From: Prolixibacteraceae bacterium
Lineage (GTDB): Bacteria; Bacteroidota; Bacteroidia; Bacteroidales; Prolixibacteraceae
Assembly: GCA_003457135.1 (NCBI GenBank)
Contig: DMSQ01000089.1
Coordinates: 31,869 to 95,868, forward strand
Reading direction: 5' to 3'
DNA: 64,000 nt
Shown here: piece after piece, positions 53,844-63,631 of the stretch
Numbering within the stretch: the stretch's first letter is position 1
Layout: every line of letters begins with the position of its first letter
The notes under the pieces: model-generated
Seen by the model: the letters and a program-made list of their open reading frames with translations, nothing else
Databases searched by the model: none
Told to the model about the DNA's origin: nothing
Program-made: the position numbers and the translations under genes

Positions 53844-54749
53844 ATGAAAACATCACGCCGTTCATTTATTCAAAACAGTGCCGTTCTGCTTGCCGGAACC
53901 GCCCTTTTGTCGAAGGCTGCTTTTGCGGCAGTAAAACCTTCTGAAATAGTTGGGTTACAACTCTATTCTATTCGGGACGACATGACAAAAGACCCGCTGG
54001 GCACACTCAAACAAATCGCCAAAATCGGGTACAAACATGTTGAACATGCTAATTACATTAACCGGAAATTTTATGGTTATACACCAGTTGAGTTTAAAAA
54101 AATTCTGGATGATCTGGGACTGAAAATGCCTGCCGGACATACCGTAATGGGTAAAAACCACTGGGATGCAACTAAAAAAGATTTCACAGATGCCTGGAAA
54201 TATACTATTGAAGATGCTGCCTTTATGGGACAGAAGTATGTCATTAGTCCCTGGATGGACGAAAGCATGCGCAAAACATACGATGATCTGATGGTTTACC
54301 TCGATGTTTTCGACAAATGTGGCGATCTATGCAAGAAGTCTGGAATGAAATTCGGGTACCACAACCATTGGGATGAATTCACCGAAGAACTGAATGGCAT
54401 GAAACTTTTCGACATCATGATGAAAACGCTGGATGTTAATAAAGTCGTCATGCAGCTCGACATAGGCAACATGTACATTGGCGGCGCCAAAGCGCTGGAT
54501 GTTATCGGCCAGTATCCGGGTAAATTTGAACTGATTCATGTGAAAGATGAAATTGCAGTTGATACCCCTGAAAAATATGAGAGCGCTATTCTGGGAAAGG
54601 GAATTATACAAGTCAAAGATGTTATTGATCTTTGCCGCAAATCGGGCGGAACCAAAGTTTATATCATCGAACAGGAATCTTATCAGGGCAAAGAACCATT
54701 GGCTTGTGTGAAGGAAGATTTCGAGATCATGAAAAAATGGGGATATTAA
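53844..54749 (+). CDS. sugar phosphate isomerase/epimerase-like TIM barrel, Tat-exported
   Basis: A 301-aa AP-endonuclease-2/xylose-isomerase-like barrel. The N-terminus is a twin-arginine signal (TSRRSFIQNSAVLLAGTALL). Metal-binding positions appear in HNHWDEF, QLDIGNMYIGG, HVKDE and IEQESY. It probably acts in the periplasm on a sugar or sugar acid; substrate unknown. It is 12 nt after the esterase gene. Confidence 0.82.
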   Translation: MKTSRRSFIQNSAVLLAGTALLSKAAFAAVKPSEIVGLQLYSIRDDMTKDPLGTLKQIAKIGYKHVEHANYINRKFYGYTPVEFKKILDDLGLKMPAGHTVMGKNHWDATKKDFTDAWKYTIEDAAFMGQKYVISPWMDESMRKTYDDLMVYLDVFDKCGDLCKKSGMKFGYHNHWDEFTEELNGMKLFDIMMKTLDVNKVVMQLDIGNMYIGGAKALDVIGQYPGKFELIHVKDEIAVDTPEKYESAILGKGIIQVKDVIDLCRKSGGTKVYIIEQESYQGKEPLACVKEDFEIMKKWGY

Positions 54750-54798
54750 TTCGATTGATGAATCATAAATTTTGAATCAATGTATCCTCGTTAAGAAC

Positions 54799-54858
54799 GT
54801 CATTGCGAACGAAGTGAAGCAATCTGTTGATGAACGGATTGCTTTGTTCGTCGCAATG
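54799..54858. repeat. CATTGCGAACGAAG palindromic repeat
   Basis: CATTGCGAACGAAGTGAAGCAATC (54801-54824) pairs imperfectly with GATTGCTTTGTTCGTCGCAATG (54837-54858). This word is a well-known dispersed palindrome in many bacterial genomes. It lies 42 nt before the beta-helix protein gene. Confidence 0.8.
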
Positions 54859-54899
54859 GTTATTGATTTTCAGGATATAATAACCAACCAAACCTTTAT

Positions 54900-57800
54900 A
54901 TGAGAAATTTTTTGATTTTGGCAGGGTTTCTTCTGTCATTGCAGATACTTGCCCAAACCGCGCCAACCCTTTATTCATGGGAAACCCAGCAGGCTAAAGT
55001 TTTGCCGAACGGCGATCTGGAGTGGGCGCCTCTGCCTTTTCAGTTTCAAAAAGGAAGTTCAGTCAGATATATTGATTTTGACAATGGAAACGATGCGAAC
55101 GACGGATTGAGCGCTTCCACACCATGGAAGCATCACCCCTGGGATGTAACCGCTACCGGAAATGCAAAAAACAGCTCAGGAATTCAGACCTTCATTTTCA
55201 AGCGGGGAGTGGTTTACCGTGGAGTTTTAACGGCCAAAGAATCCGGTGCAGCAGGAAATCAGGTCAGGCTTACATCCAATCCTGACTGGGGAACCGGCGA
55301 AGCCGCTATTTATGGTTCGGTGATTGCATCGGGAGGATGGACGAAAGCAAATGCTACCATTGCACCCAAAATCCCCAACCCGGATTTGGTATGGTACAAA
55401 GACATTGCAGGAATTGACAATCCTACCAAAGTGGTTGGGGAGGTCACATCCTCCGGAATCAAACGGGTTCGCCTTGCCCGTTCGCCCAATTATGTGAACA
55501 CCCCATTAGAGCCTTTACAGAAATGGTGGTCGTTTACAGCCAAAGCTAAATCGGGTTCGGTGTTGACGCTGACTGACACTAAAAATTTTGGATGGACCGA
55601 TGTGAACGCGTTGAAAGGTGGAGATGTCTGGGCAATAGAAGATGCCATAGTCATGTGTACCCTCTGGAAGCAAAAAATTTCAGACTACAATCCAACTACA
55701 AAAACCATAACAGTTTCCGATCAGAATTTTGGTGGGAAGGACTGTAAATATTATGTGGAGAATACCCCATACATGCTCGATGTTCCCGGCGAATATTATT
55801 ACGACAAATCAATTGGAAGGGTGTTTATCAGGCTGGAAGGCGACAAAGATCCAAACACAACTACCATTGAAATTGCCTCCAAATCGAACCTGGTGACTAT
55901 TTCAGGAAAGAGCTACATCGAAATCAGCGGATTGACTATGGGGTTCACCACTTACGACAATGTCCGGTACGGAACTACCGATGGAGTCCCGGCTATCAAG
56001 CTTGATAACTCTTCCAACATTGTCATTAAAAACTGCAAATTTCATTACCTGAATGGTGGAATTTTAGCCAATGGCACAGGTAAAAACCTGGCGTTTACCG
56101 ACAATGAAATGAACTTCATGGACGATTTTTCAATTCTCCTGAATGGTCCCGACGAAGTTTCTATTCTCCGGAATAAGATTTTTGAGAACGGAACCCGTCA
56201 TCTCGGGCGCTGGTACAGTTCCATACCGGCCATTGCCGGAAACCTGACTGTTGGAGAAATTGCCGGAAACATTATTGAGCATACCTGGGGTAACGGGCTC
56301 AATTTCTTCTGGGGAAAAGCCGACGGGGCAAGTACAACTGTTCCGTTTGTCCGGGGACTGGTGCATCACAATAAGGTGTCGCATTCGCTTCAGGGAGTTA
56401 ACGACTATGGCGGCATCGAAAGCTGGCAGGGTGGCCCGGTTTTCACATACAACAACATTTCGGAAGATGCACAGGGTTGGCATTACAATTGGGGTACTCA
56501 GGTGGTCTCATTGGGTTACCCGTTTTATTTTGATGGCGCTTTCAAGCAATATGCTTTCAATAACATCGTAAAAGGAACAGGCTGGAACAAAAATGCGGAT
56601 GCCTATTTCCAAACCTATGGTTATTATAACATGTTTGTGCATAACGTGGCCTATAATACCGCGTCGCTTACAGGCTCCGGTGATAATGGTGGTGGTCCCG
56701 ACGGACAAAACTATTATCTGGCCAATGTGAGCGACAGCACTCAATATCAAATTAATCATACTACCGATGTAGCCGGCATTCCTTTTGAGTCAATAGGAAA
56801 TAACTTTTTTAGCGCAAGCATTTTTCAGGGAACCTTTGTGACCAACAGTCCGAATGCAAAGTTTAAATTCACATTTAACCAGTTTGTTGATAAACTCAAT
56901 TCATTTACTCCTGATTTGGGACAGGTGGGATTCGAAGCTTCCCGGCGGGTTTTTGCCAGATCCAAATCGGGCGACTTCAGGCCAACAGCCTCCAGTGAAC
57001 TCATTGATAAGGGAGTGAAATTTTTTGTGCCTTTTCCGTTAAGCAGTGTGGTGGGCGAATGGAATTTCTGCAAACACAAAGCTGATTCGAGCCTCATTAA
57101 AGGCGAAAACTTCTACTTTACCAGCGAGTTGGTCAAACGCGAAGAATATAACAGTTTCCCCAAAAATCACCTGAAAGCCTTTGGATTGGCTGCCGGAAGT
57201 TTTGTAAAAGGAACCCTGGAAGATTTTACCGAGGGCGCATTAATTTTTGACGGACAACAAACCTATTGCAGCCTGAAAAATGATGTAACGAGCAAAACCA
57301 TTGGCAACAATGTGGATATGACCACCAACAGTTTCGTATTGGAAGCCTACTTTAAAACGGTGGCAGGTCATACAGACGGTGTGCTTATTTCGAAATCGGG
57401 AACAACCGGATATGGCTACCAGTTGGATGTCAATACTTCAGGAAATGCCCGTTTCAGTATCCTGAACAACGGAAATGTAGCTTTTAGCCAATCGGGTTCG
57501 AGTATGATCAACGATGGGAACTGGCACCATGTTTTGGTTGAAGTAATCCGCGCAACTTCATCGGTAAAAATTAATGATGACGGACTTTTAACCAATGGCA
57601 ACATAACAGGAACCATGCCTTTATCAGGTATTTCGCTGACCAACACGGCTGATTTTCTGATCGGGAAGAACGCCAACGGCAATTTCTTCGCCGGAACTCT
57701 CGACTTTGTCCGGATTTCAAAAGGCACCTTGGCCGATGCCAAAACTACCATTGAAGAATTGTATAAATGGGAATTCAACGGACCATTTCTTCGCGATATG

Positions 57801-58364
57801 ACAGGAAATCTGCCCATCGGGAAACGCGATGCCGGGGCATTGGAGAAAGGAACCAAACTGTGCAGCATGACAGTTTCTGCCAATCCGCTTATTTTCGGGC
57901 TGGGCGGGGGAGCCAAGTCATTTACCATTGAGGCAGAGAAGGGTTTTGAAGTCGTGAAAAAGATTGGAACTTTCTACACCACAACGACTACCGGAAATAC
58001 AATCAATGTGACTGTTCCGGCTTTGGCTTCAGGAACCCGTTCGGGCGACATCTACATTTACGGTTGCAACGAAACACAGAAAGTAAAAATTATCCAGCAA
58101 AATATAACAGCGATCATTCTTCAGAAACAGAACGACATAAAAGTGATGCCCAATCCGGTTTCGGGCCAGCACCTCACTATTTCTGTCCCGGAAGATTTAA
58201 AAACCAGTCGGGCCATATTTATGGATATGAACGGAAAAGTAATAGCGAAGAATCTGCTGGTTTCAGGAGCCAATTTAATGAACATCAAATTCCCGCGCGG
58301 GATGTACCTGCTAAACATTTCGGGACAGGAAGTGAATTATACGACTAAAATTGTGGTGAACTAA
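54900..58364 (+). CDS. beta-helix / LamG T9SS-exported protein (lyase-like)
   Basis: A 1154-aa cell-surface protein. The signal peptide ends LQILAQT. Residues about 50-700 form a right-handed parallel beta-helix with a DUF1565-like start (YIDFDNGNDANDGLSASTPW) and many Asn-rich turns (SNIVIKNCKFHYLNGGILANG). A LamG/concanavalin domain spans about 777-946. A BACON-like beta domain follows, and the last 77 residues (KVMPNPVSGQHLTISV onward) are a T9SS sorting domain. The helix fold suggests a polysaccharide lyase or epimerase; no family can be assigned. It precedes the GH2-like gene. Confidence 0.75.
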   Translation: MRNFLILAGFLLSLQILAQTAPTLYSWETQQAKVLPNGDLEWAPLPFQFQKGSSVRYIDFDNGNDANDGLSASTPWKHHPWDVTATGNAKNSSGIQTFIFKRGVVYRGVLTAKESGAAGNQVRLTSNPDWGTGEAAIYGSVIASGGWTKANATIAPKIPNPDLVWYKDIAGIDNPTKVVGEVTSSGIKRVRLARSPNYVNTPLEPLQKWWSFTAKAKSGSVLTLTDTKNFGWTDVNALKGGDVWAIEDAIVMCTLWKQKISDYNPTTKTITVSDQNFGGKDCKYYVENTPYMLDVPGEYYYDKSIGRVFIRLEGDKDPNTTTIEIASKSNLVTISGKSYIEISGLTMGFTTYDNVRYGTTDGVPAIKLDNSSNIVIKNCKFHYLNGGILANGTGKNLAFTDNEMNFMDDFSILLNGPDEVSILRNKIFENGTRHLGRWYSSIPAIAGNLTVGEIAGNIIEHTWGNGLNFFWGKADGASTTVPFVRGLVHHNKVSHSLQGVNDYGGIESWQGGPVFTYNNISEDAQGWHYNWGTQVVSLGYPFYFDGAFKQYAFNNIVKGTGWNKNADAYFQTYGYYNMFVHNVAYNTASLTGSGDNGGGPDGQNYYLANVSDSTQYQINHTTDVAGIPFESIGNNFFSASIFQGTFVTNSPNAKFKFTFNQFVDKLNSFTPDLGQVGFEASRRVFARSKSGDFRPTASSELIDKGVKFFVPFPLSSVVGEWNFCKHKADSSLIKGENFYFTSELVKREEYNSFPKNHLKAFGLAAGSFVKGTLEDFTEGALIFDGQQTYCSLKNDVTSKTIGNNVDMTTNSFVLEAYFKTVAGHTDGVLISKSGTTGYGYQLDVNTSGNARFSILNNGNVAFSQSGSSMINDGNWHHVLVEVIRATSSVKINDDGLLTNGNITGTMPLSGISLTNTADFLIGKNANGNFFAGTLDFVRISKGTLADAKTTIEELYKWEFNGPFLRDMTGNLPIGKRDAGALEKGTKLCSMTVSANPLIFGLGGGAKSFTIEAEKGFEVVKKIGTFYTTTTTGNTINVTVPALASGTRSGDIYIYGCNETQKVKIIQQNITAIILQKQNDIKVMPNPVSGQHLTISVPEDLKTSRAIFMDMNGKVIAKNLLVSGANLMNIKFPRGMYLLNISGQEVNYTTKIVVN

Positions 58365-58374
58365 AATACAAAAG

Positions 58375-58500
58375 CCCTATCCCCGGCCCTTCCCCATAAT
58401 AGGGAAGGGAGTTTAGGCATCGGGAAACCTGGAAATATGAACCTATAGGAACATCTTTCTTTTTTGCAGGATCTAAAGTTCCCTGCATTGGGGGATTTAG
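58375..58500. repeat. GC-rich palindromic repeat, copies 4 and 5
   Basis: CCCTTCCC (58387-58394) and GGGAAGGG (58402-58409) repeat the arms seen at 6721. A more degenerate relative (ATCTAAAGTTCCC...GGGGGATTTAGGGGG) spans about 58470-58503. They lie between the beta-helix protein gene and the GH2-like gene. Confidence 0.7.
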
Positions 58501-58578
58501 GGGGCAATAACATATGAATAATATATTCATTTCCAAATAAATTAGTTATAATCCCAAAACATAAACCACTAAGCTAAA

Positions 58579-59841
58579 ATGAAAAAAATCTTTTTACTTC
58601 TGCCGATTTGGTGCATTTCCCTGATTGGATTTGCACAGAAGATTGAGATTCGGAAAGATGGAAATGACTGGCAACTGCTGGTCAATCAGAAACCATTCTT
58701 TATCAAAGGTGTGGTGGGCCACACTTACCTCGAAAAAGTAAAAGAATACGGCGGAAACTCGGTCCGCATTGGCTTCAGGAAAGAAGAACTGGACAAAGCC
58801 CAACAGCTTGGATTAAAAGCCTTGGTCAACCTTCCGGCCAATGCTGAACGCTACGGATTTGATTACGACGATACCGAAGCCATCCGGAAACAGACTGAAA
58901 AAATGGTTGAAATTGTGAAGAAAACCAAAGACCATCCTGCGGTGATGATGTGGGCGATTGGCAACGAACTCGATTATATTCCCGGAACCAAACCTTTTAA
59001 TCCAAAAATGTGGGACGCAGTAAATGATGCTGCGAAAGCCATCAAGGCCATAGATCCCAACCATCCGGTGATGACCGTAATTGGGACCAGCATGATGGAA
59101 AAAGTGGCCGATATTGTGAAGCGTTGTCCTCATCTGGATTTACTGGGCATCAATACCTACGGCGATATTTACACCCTTCCTGAAACCCTGAAAAAATACG
59201 GATGGACCAAACCGTACGTCATTTCCGAATGGGGGCCCGATGGTTACTGGGAGGTGAAGCGAACCAAGTGGGGCGCTCCTTACGAACAAACCGGCCGAGA
59301 AAAATATACCTGTTATGAAAAAAAATACCGTTCAGCCATCGACAATGGAAATGGACAATGTTTGGGATCGTATGTATTTTACTGGTCAGGTTTCAAGCAG
59401 GAAACCACACATACCTGGTTTTGCATGTTCAACATTGATGGTCTCGAATCGCCGCTGGTTGGCTTGATGCACCAAATGTGGACGGGCAAAAAACAGGACA
59501 ATGCAGCGCCAATTGTTGACTCCCTGAATATCGGGAAAATGGTAAGGTATCAGAATATTTACCTGAAACCAGGCTCAGGGCAAACAGCCAAAGTAACCGC
59601 TGCCGATTCGGACAAAGATGCGTTGACTTACAAATGGGAAATCAGGCCCGAAGCCGTTTATGCCTCGTATGCCGGACAGGGTGAAAAGGAACCAAAGCCA
59701 CTTCCGGGATTGATCAGCGAAGAAAAAACCGACATCCGGTTTATTGCCCCAGCCGAAAAAGGCGCTTACCGCCTGTTCGTTTACGTATTTGACGGGAAAG
59801 GCCATTTCTCGACGGCCAATCTGCCGTTTTGGGTTGAGTAA
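58579..59841 (+). CDS. GH2-like TIM-barrel glycoside hydrolase
   Basis: A 420-aa exported protein (signal peptide ending IGFAQ) with a GH2/GH5-type (clan A) barrel. The acid/base Glu is E130 in WAIGNELDY, the nucleophile E217 in VISEWGPDGYW, and NSVRIGFRK precedes them. The GH2 sugar-binding domains are absent. An Ig-like domain follows (VTAADSDKDALTYKWE). Substrate not predictable. The upstream region has a repeat and an ATGAAT...ATTCAT inverted pair (58514-58530). Confidence 0.78.
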   Translation: MKKIFLLLPIWCISLIGFAQKIEIRKDGNDWQLLVNQKPFFIKGVVGHTYLEKVKEYGGNSVRIGFRKEELDKAQQLGLKALVNLPANAERYGFDYDDTEAIRKQTEKMVEIVKKTKDHPAVMMWAIGNELDYIPGTKPFNPKMWDAVNDAAKAIKAIDPNHPVMTVIGTSMMEKVADIVKRCPHLDLLGINTYGDIYTLPETLKKYGWTKPYVISEWGPDGYWEVKRTKWGAPYEQTGREKYTCYEKKYRSAIDNGNGQCLGSYVFYWSGFKQETTHTWFCMFNIDGLESPLVGLMHQMWTGKKQDNAAPIVDSLNIGKMVRYQNIYLKPGSGQTAKVTAADSDKDALTYKWEIRPEAVYASYAGQGEKEPKPLPGLISEEKTDIRFIAPAEKGAYRLFVYVFDGKGHFSTANLPFWVE

Positions 59842-59897
59842 AGAATCGTTTGGAGGCAATAGAAAAAATTGGAGGCAAATGAACGAAATTGTTTTTA

Positions 59898-59999
59898 GCG
59901 CCTTTAGGTGCGAAATCTTTATAGCCAATTTCGCGTATGTTGAAATCCGTCCGTGCAATAATGAATTTCAAGGAATAAATCTTCTTTCGGACGGAATGG
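59898..59999 (+). repeat. composite palindromic repeat (modules A and B), copy 3
   Basis: GCGCCT-TTA-GGTGC hairpin, GAAATCTTTATAGCC, then ATCCGTCCGTGC ... CTTTCGGACGGAATGG. Its module B matches the copies at 13207 and 15661. It ends immediately upstream of the broken SGNH hydrolase. Confidence 0.85.
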
Positions 60000-60003
60000 A
60001 ATT

Positions 60004-60592
60004 CACCATTAAACCTGATATAAAACCCTGAAACACGAAAATAATGCCAACCTGATTATGGAGAATAAATCCATTGGTGGATTCGCTTCACAAATACTCT
60101 GCAAAACCGTTGAGATGGATGTGAGCAGCTTTTATCCCGATTTGGTTCTGCTGCATATTTATGGCAGCAACCAGATGTACGATTCAGTTCTATACACCAT
60201 ACGCAGCAGTACAGCCACCGAAGTGGCTATTCAAACTGATCATTTTGCCGGTGAGAATACCTGAGCGACCACCAACTGAAACCCAAAGATTTGCTGAAAG
60301 ACGATGTCCATCTGAATAAGCATGGTGAATTTCTGATGGCTGAACTCATCAAGCCGCTGTTTCAGTACAAATCGAAATTTAAGCCCGATCCGTTTGGACT
60401 TTGTACCACTTTGCTGACAGGAAAGGATTTCAAAATCAAAAAGGGCAAACTGGAACTGCCTTTTACCGGAAACAGGGTTGATGTGGTTATTTCAGGGAGT
60501 ACCCAATACCAGTCACGTACTGATTTTGATTCCGAAAGGAAAAGGAAAACTTCCGGTCAGTGAAATCAAAGTTTACCGGCCTTATTATGAGC
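60004..60592 (+). pseudogene. frameshifted SGNH/GDSL hydrolase remnant
   Basis: Two adjoining frames are parts of one protein. The first (60058 on) has DLVLLHIYGSNQMYDS, the SGNH block III region. The second (60268 on) has KDLLKDDVHLNKHGEFLMAELI, the C-terminal DxxH block V, and continues as a beta domain. At least one more frameshift occurs near 60500 (GKGKLPVSEIKVYRPYYER in another frame). The N-terminal nucleophile block is absent, replaced by the composite repeat. The gene was probably part of the saccharide cluster. Confidence 0.75.
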
Positions 60593-60625
60593 GGTGAAGA
60601 ACTGCTATTCTACAAGCAAAAATCC

Positions 60626-60633
60626 TACCTTTG
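60626..60633 (+). promoter_or_regulatory. -7 box TACCTTTG of the GH9 gene
   Basis: Exact TAnnTTTG on plus, 40 nt before the GH9 ATG at 60674. Confidence 0.5.
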
Positions 60634-60673
60634 TTACCAGAAAACCATACCTAACCCAACAATCCTGAACCGA

Positions 60674-63622
60674 ATGAAAAAATTAGTCCTGTTATTCATC
60701 TTTCTTTTTTCTCTGGAATTTGCCGCGAACTCATCCGATCTGGTCGAAGTGCTTCCGCTGACCAATCAAATCCTGATGCTTCATTTCGACGATGGTTATA
60801 CCATTTATCACAAGAAAGGTCAGGCCCGGTCGAACGAGCGGGTGGTTGTTGAACTCCTGAACACTACCGAAGCAGTTAAATCACTGAATTATTTGCTGAA
60901 AAGTGCTGATGATACCAATTATTCTACGGCATTGAAACCTACGGATGTTGGCCGAAAAACCAAAGGCACCGAATTTACCTGGCTTTGCCAGAGCTGGGCC
61001 AACGGTTGTGTCAACACCAGTCCCGATCATGTGGAAGATCACTGGATTTACCTGTTTTTACCTCAATCCATGCAATCCGGAAAAACATATACGCTCACTA
61101 CCGGTACATTGGCCAATAACGGTTCACAATGGAATTTTACCTTTGACGAAAAGAAGCTCCGTTCTGAGGCTGTTCATGTAAACCAGGTTGGCTACAGTCC
61201 CGATGCCACCGAAAAGTTTGCCTACGTTTATCATTGGGCAGGCAACAAAGGCGGAATCAACCTTTCCGCTTTTGCAGGCAAGAACTTTTATCTTCTCGAT
61301 CTTCAAACCAACCAGATAGTTTTTACCGGAAAACTGACGTTCAGGAAAAGCAAAACCAATCCGGAAACCGGGCAGACGACTGAAACTCCCTCAGCCAATT
61401 TCTCGGTAGCCGATGTGTACGAATGTAATTTTTCATCGTTTAATCAGCCCGGCGATTATAAAATAGTGGTAGAAGGTATTGGCTCGTCTTTCCCTTTCCG
61501 CATTGCCGCCGACCTTTACCGCGACGTGTTTTACACTACCATCCGGGGATTGTACCACAACCGAAGCGGAATTGAACTTAAAAAACCATATACCGAATTT
61601 GAACGAAAGGCGCCCCACAATCCGCTCATCACAACCGGCTTTGCCGGAAAACTGAAATATACTACTTCGCGCTTTATTGATTGGAATAATGGTGATGCTG
61701 ATGCGACAGATAAACCGGCCATCGAAGCCGGGATTAAAGGTTCCATCGACACCTGGGGCTGGTACCAGGATGCAGGCGATTGGGATGGATATTACACCCA
61801 TCTGAATATTCCAGCCATGCTTTTGTTTTCCTGGCAAATTTCTCCTGAAAATTATGCTGATGGTGAGTTAAATATTCCTGAAGGCAAAAATGGGATACCG
61901 GATATTCTGGATGAAGCAAGCTGGCTCATCCGGTATTTTTATCGCACCCGTCAGGAATTGATCAAGAAAGGATTTGGAACCGGCGGAGTGGGTGCCCGTG
62001 TTTGCGGCGACCACTTTGGCGGCGACGGAGAAGGAAAACCATCTTATGAAGATATAGGCCGAACCTGGATAGTTTCGGGCGAAGATCCCCACACCACTTA
62101 CAAATATGCAGCTTTGGCCGCACAATTGGCTTATTGCCTGAAAACATTGAATATTTCTGATCCGGAAGGAGTGGATTGGGAAAAAGAAGCACACGAAGCT
62201 TACGACTGGGCAAAAGCCAATACCAAAACCGGCGATGAAGCTTCAAAACCGGCAATAGGAGTTCTCCTGAAAGACATCCGTAGTTTCGCTGCGGCCAGCT
62301 TGTACCAATTAACGGGCGAAAGCAGTTATCATGATCAGTTGAAAACAGATTTGTCAGGAATAACTTCAACAACGAATCTGGCTGGTGAAAATCGCTGGGG
62401 ATCTTTTGTTTATGCCTTAACGAAAAATCAGGCGACTGATGCAACGTTGAAAGCCAAGCTGATTTCAGCATTTAAGGCTACGGCCAGCGCCATGGTCACA
62501 ACCGCCAACAAAAGGGCATGCCGCTGGGGTGGCGACTTTTACATGCCCATGCTGGTCGGGCAGTCAACCACACCATTGGTTTTCGAAATTATTATGGGCT
62601 GGAAGCTGGTCAAAGATTCAGATGCGGCTCTGGCAAGGGATTATAAAACCTGCGTGCAAAATACCGCCGATTATTTTCTGGGCAACAATCCGCTGAATAC
62701 CACCTGGATTACAGGACTTGGATTGCGCCGGCCGGAGCGGGTCATGCATCTCGACTCGTGGTACAACGGCAAAGACGAAATGGCTCCCGGAATTACCCCG
62801 TATGGACCGTGGCGCAGGGAATCATATACTACCGGACAAGGGCCCTGGGACATGGCCTGGGCTTTTAAGAGTATTTATCCATCAACTATTACCGATTGGC
62901 CGGGGCACGAACGCTGGTTTGGAAATTACACCTGCCCGATGAATGCCGAGTTCACTGTTCACCAAAATACAATAATGAATGCTGTGGTTTACGGATTTTT
63001 GTGCGATAAAGCTTCCGTAACTTATTCGGCTAATCAAAAACCGGTTTTTGATCAATTTACGGTGAAGAAAACCAATTCAGGCACAACCACCGACGAATTG
63101 ATTGTTGAAGCCACCGTTTCTGACCCGGATGCCAATAGCCGGATTTACAAGGTTGAATTTTTCGATAGCTGGCACAAAATCGGCGAAGCTTTTGAGGCTC
63201 CGTATAAAATAAACTGGACCTGCGCCGGAACCCGCGATTTTGAAATTACCGCTAAAGTATATGACGAACTGGGCGCTATCGGTAAATCAACAATCCTGAA
63301 AAGGGCAAACATTATCACAGCCTTAATTACTCCTGAAAAAGCTGAGCCTCAAATCAAAATCTATCCGAACCCAACCAACGGACTGATCAATTTTCAGTTT
63401 CAGCATGTAGGAAATAAAACCATTCAACTGAGTATTTTTAATACTGCAGGGAAGCTAATGACGGCCTTTAAACCTCAGAAAAGCCTGGATAATTCGTCGC
63501 TTTTGACCTGGAACCCAGCGAAACAAGATTGTCCGGAAGGCCTGTATTTATACAGTTCGGTCATTTCCTCCGGCGATAAAGTGATGCGCGAAGAAGGTAA
63601 AATTGTGTATCAGAAAAACTGA
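60674..63622 (+). CDS. glycoside hydrolase family 9 with T9SS sorting domain
   Basis: A 982-aa exported protein from ATG 60674 (signal peptide ending EFAANSS). After a beta-domain comes a CelD_N-type Ig domain (EAVHVNQVGYSPDATEKFAYV). The GH9 barrel follows: base Asp in YQDAGDWDGYY (D366, D369) and acid Glu E759 in CPMNAEFTVHQNT. A second Ig-like domain and a C-terminal T9SS domain (KIYPNPTNGLINFQFQ) end it. The usual activity is endo-glucanase or cellodextrinase; other beta-glucans are possible. A promoter is 40 nt upstream, and the gene follows a broken hydrolase. Confidence 0.9.
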   Translation: MKKLVLLFIFLFSLEFAANSSDLVEVLPLTNQILMLHFDDGYTIYHKKGQARSNERVVVELLNTTEAVKSLNYLLKSADDTNYSTALKPTDVGRKTKGTEFTWLCQSWANGCVNTSPDHVEDHWIYLFLPQSMQSGKTYTLTTGTLANNGSQWNFTFDEKKLRSEAVHVNQVGYSPDATEKFAYVYHWAGNKGGINLSAFAGKNFYLLDLQTNQIVFTGKLTFRKSKTNPETGQTTETPSANFSVADVYECNFSSFNQPGDYKIVVEGIGSSFPFRIAADLYRDVFYTTIRGLYHNRSGIELKKPYTEFERKAPHNPLITTGFAGKLKYTTSRFIDWNNGDADATDKPAIEAGIKGSIDTWGWYQDAGDWDGYYTHLNIPAMLLFSWQISPENYADGELNIPEGKNGIPDILDEASWLIRYFYRTRQELIKKGFGTGGVGARVCGDHFGGDGEGKPSYEDIGRTWIVSGEDPHTTYKYAALAAQLAYCLKTLNISDPEGVDWEKEAHEAYDWAKANTKTGDEASKPAIGVLLKDIRSFAAASLYQLTGESSYHDQLKTDLSGITSTTNLAGENRWGSFVYALTKNQATDATLKAKLISAFKATASAMVTTANKRACRWGGDFYMPMLVGQSTTPLVFEIIMGWKLVKDSDAALARDYKTCVQNTADYFLGNNPLNTTWITGLGLRRPERVMHLDSWYNGKDEMAPGITPYGPWRRESYTTGQGPWDMAWAFKSIYPSTITDWPGHERWFGNYTCPMNAEFTVHQNTIMNAVVYGFLCDKASVTYSANQKPVFDQFTVKKTNSGTTTDELIVEATVSDPDANSRIYKVEFFDSWHKIGEAFEAPYKINWTCAGTRDFEITAKVYDELGAIGKSTILKRANIITALITPEKAEPQIKIYPNPTNGLINFQFQHVGNKTIQLSIFNTAGKLMTAFKPQKSLDNSSLLTWNPAKQDCPEGLYLYSSVISSGDKVMREEGKIVYQKN

Positions 63623-63631
63623 AGAACGCAA

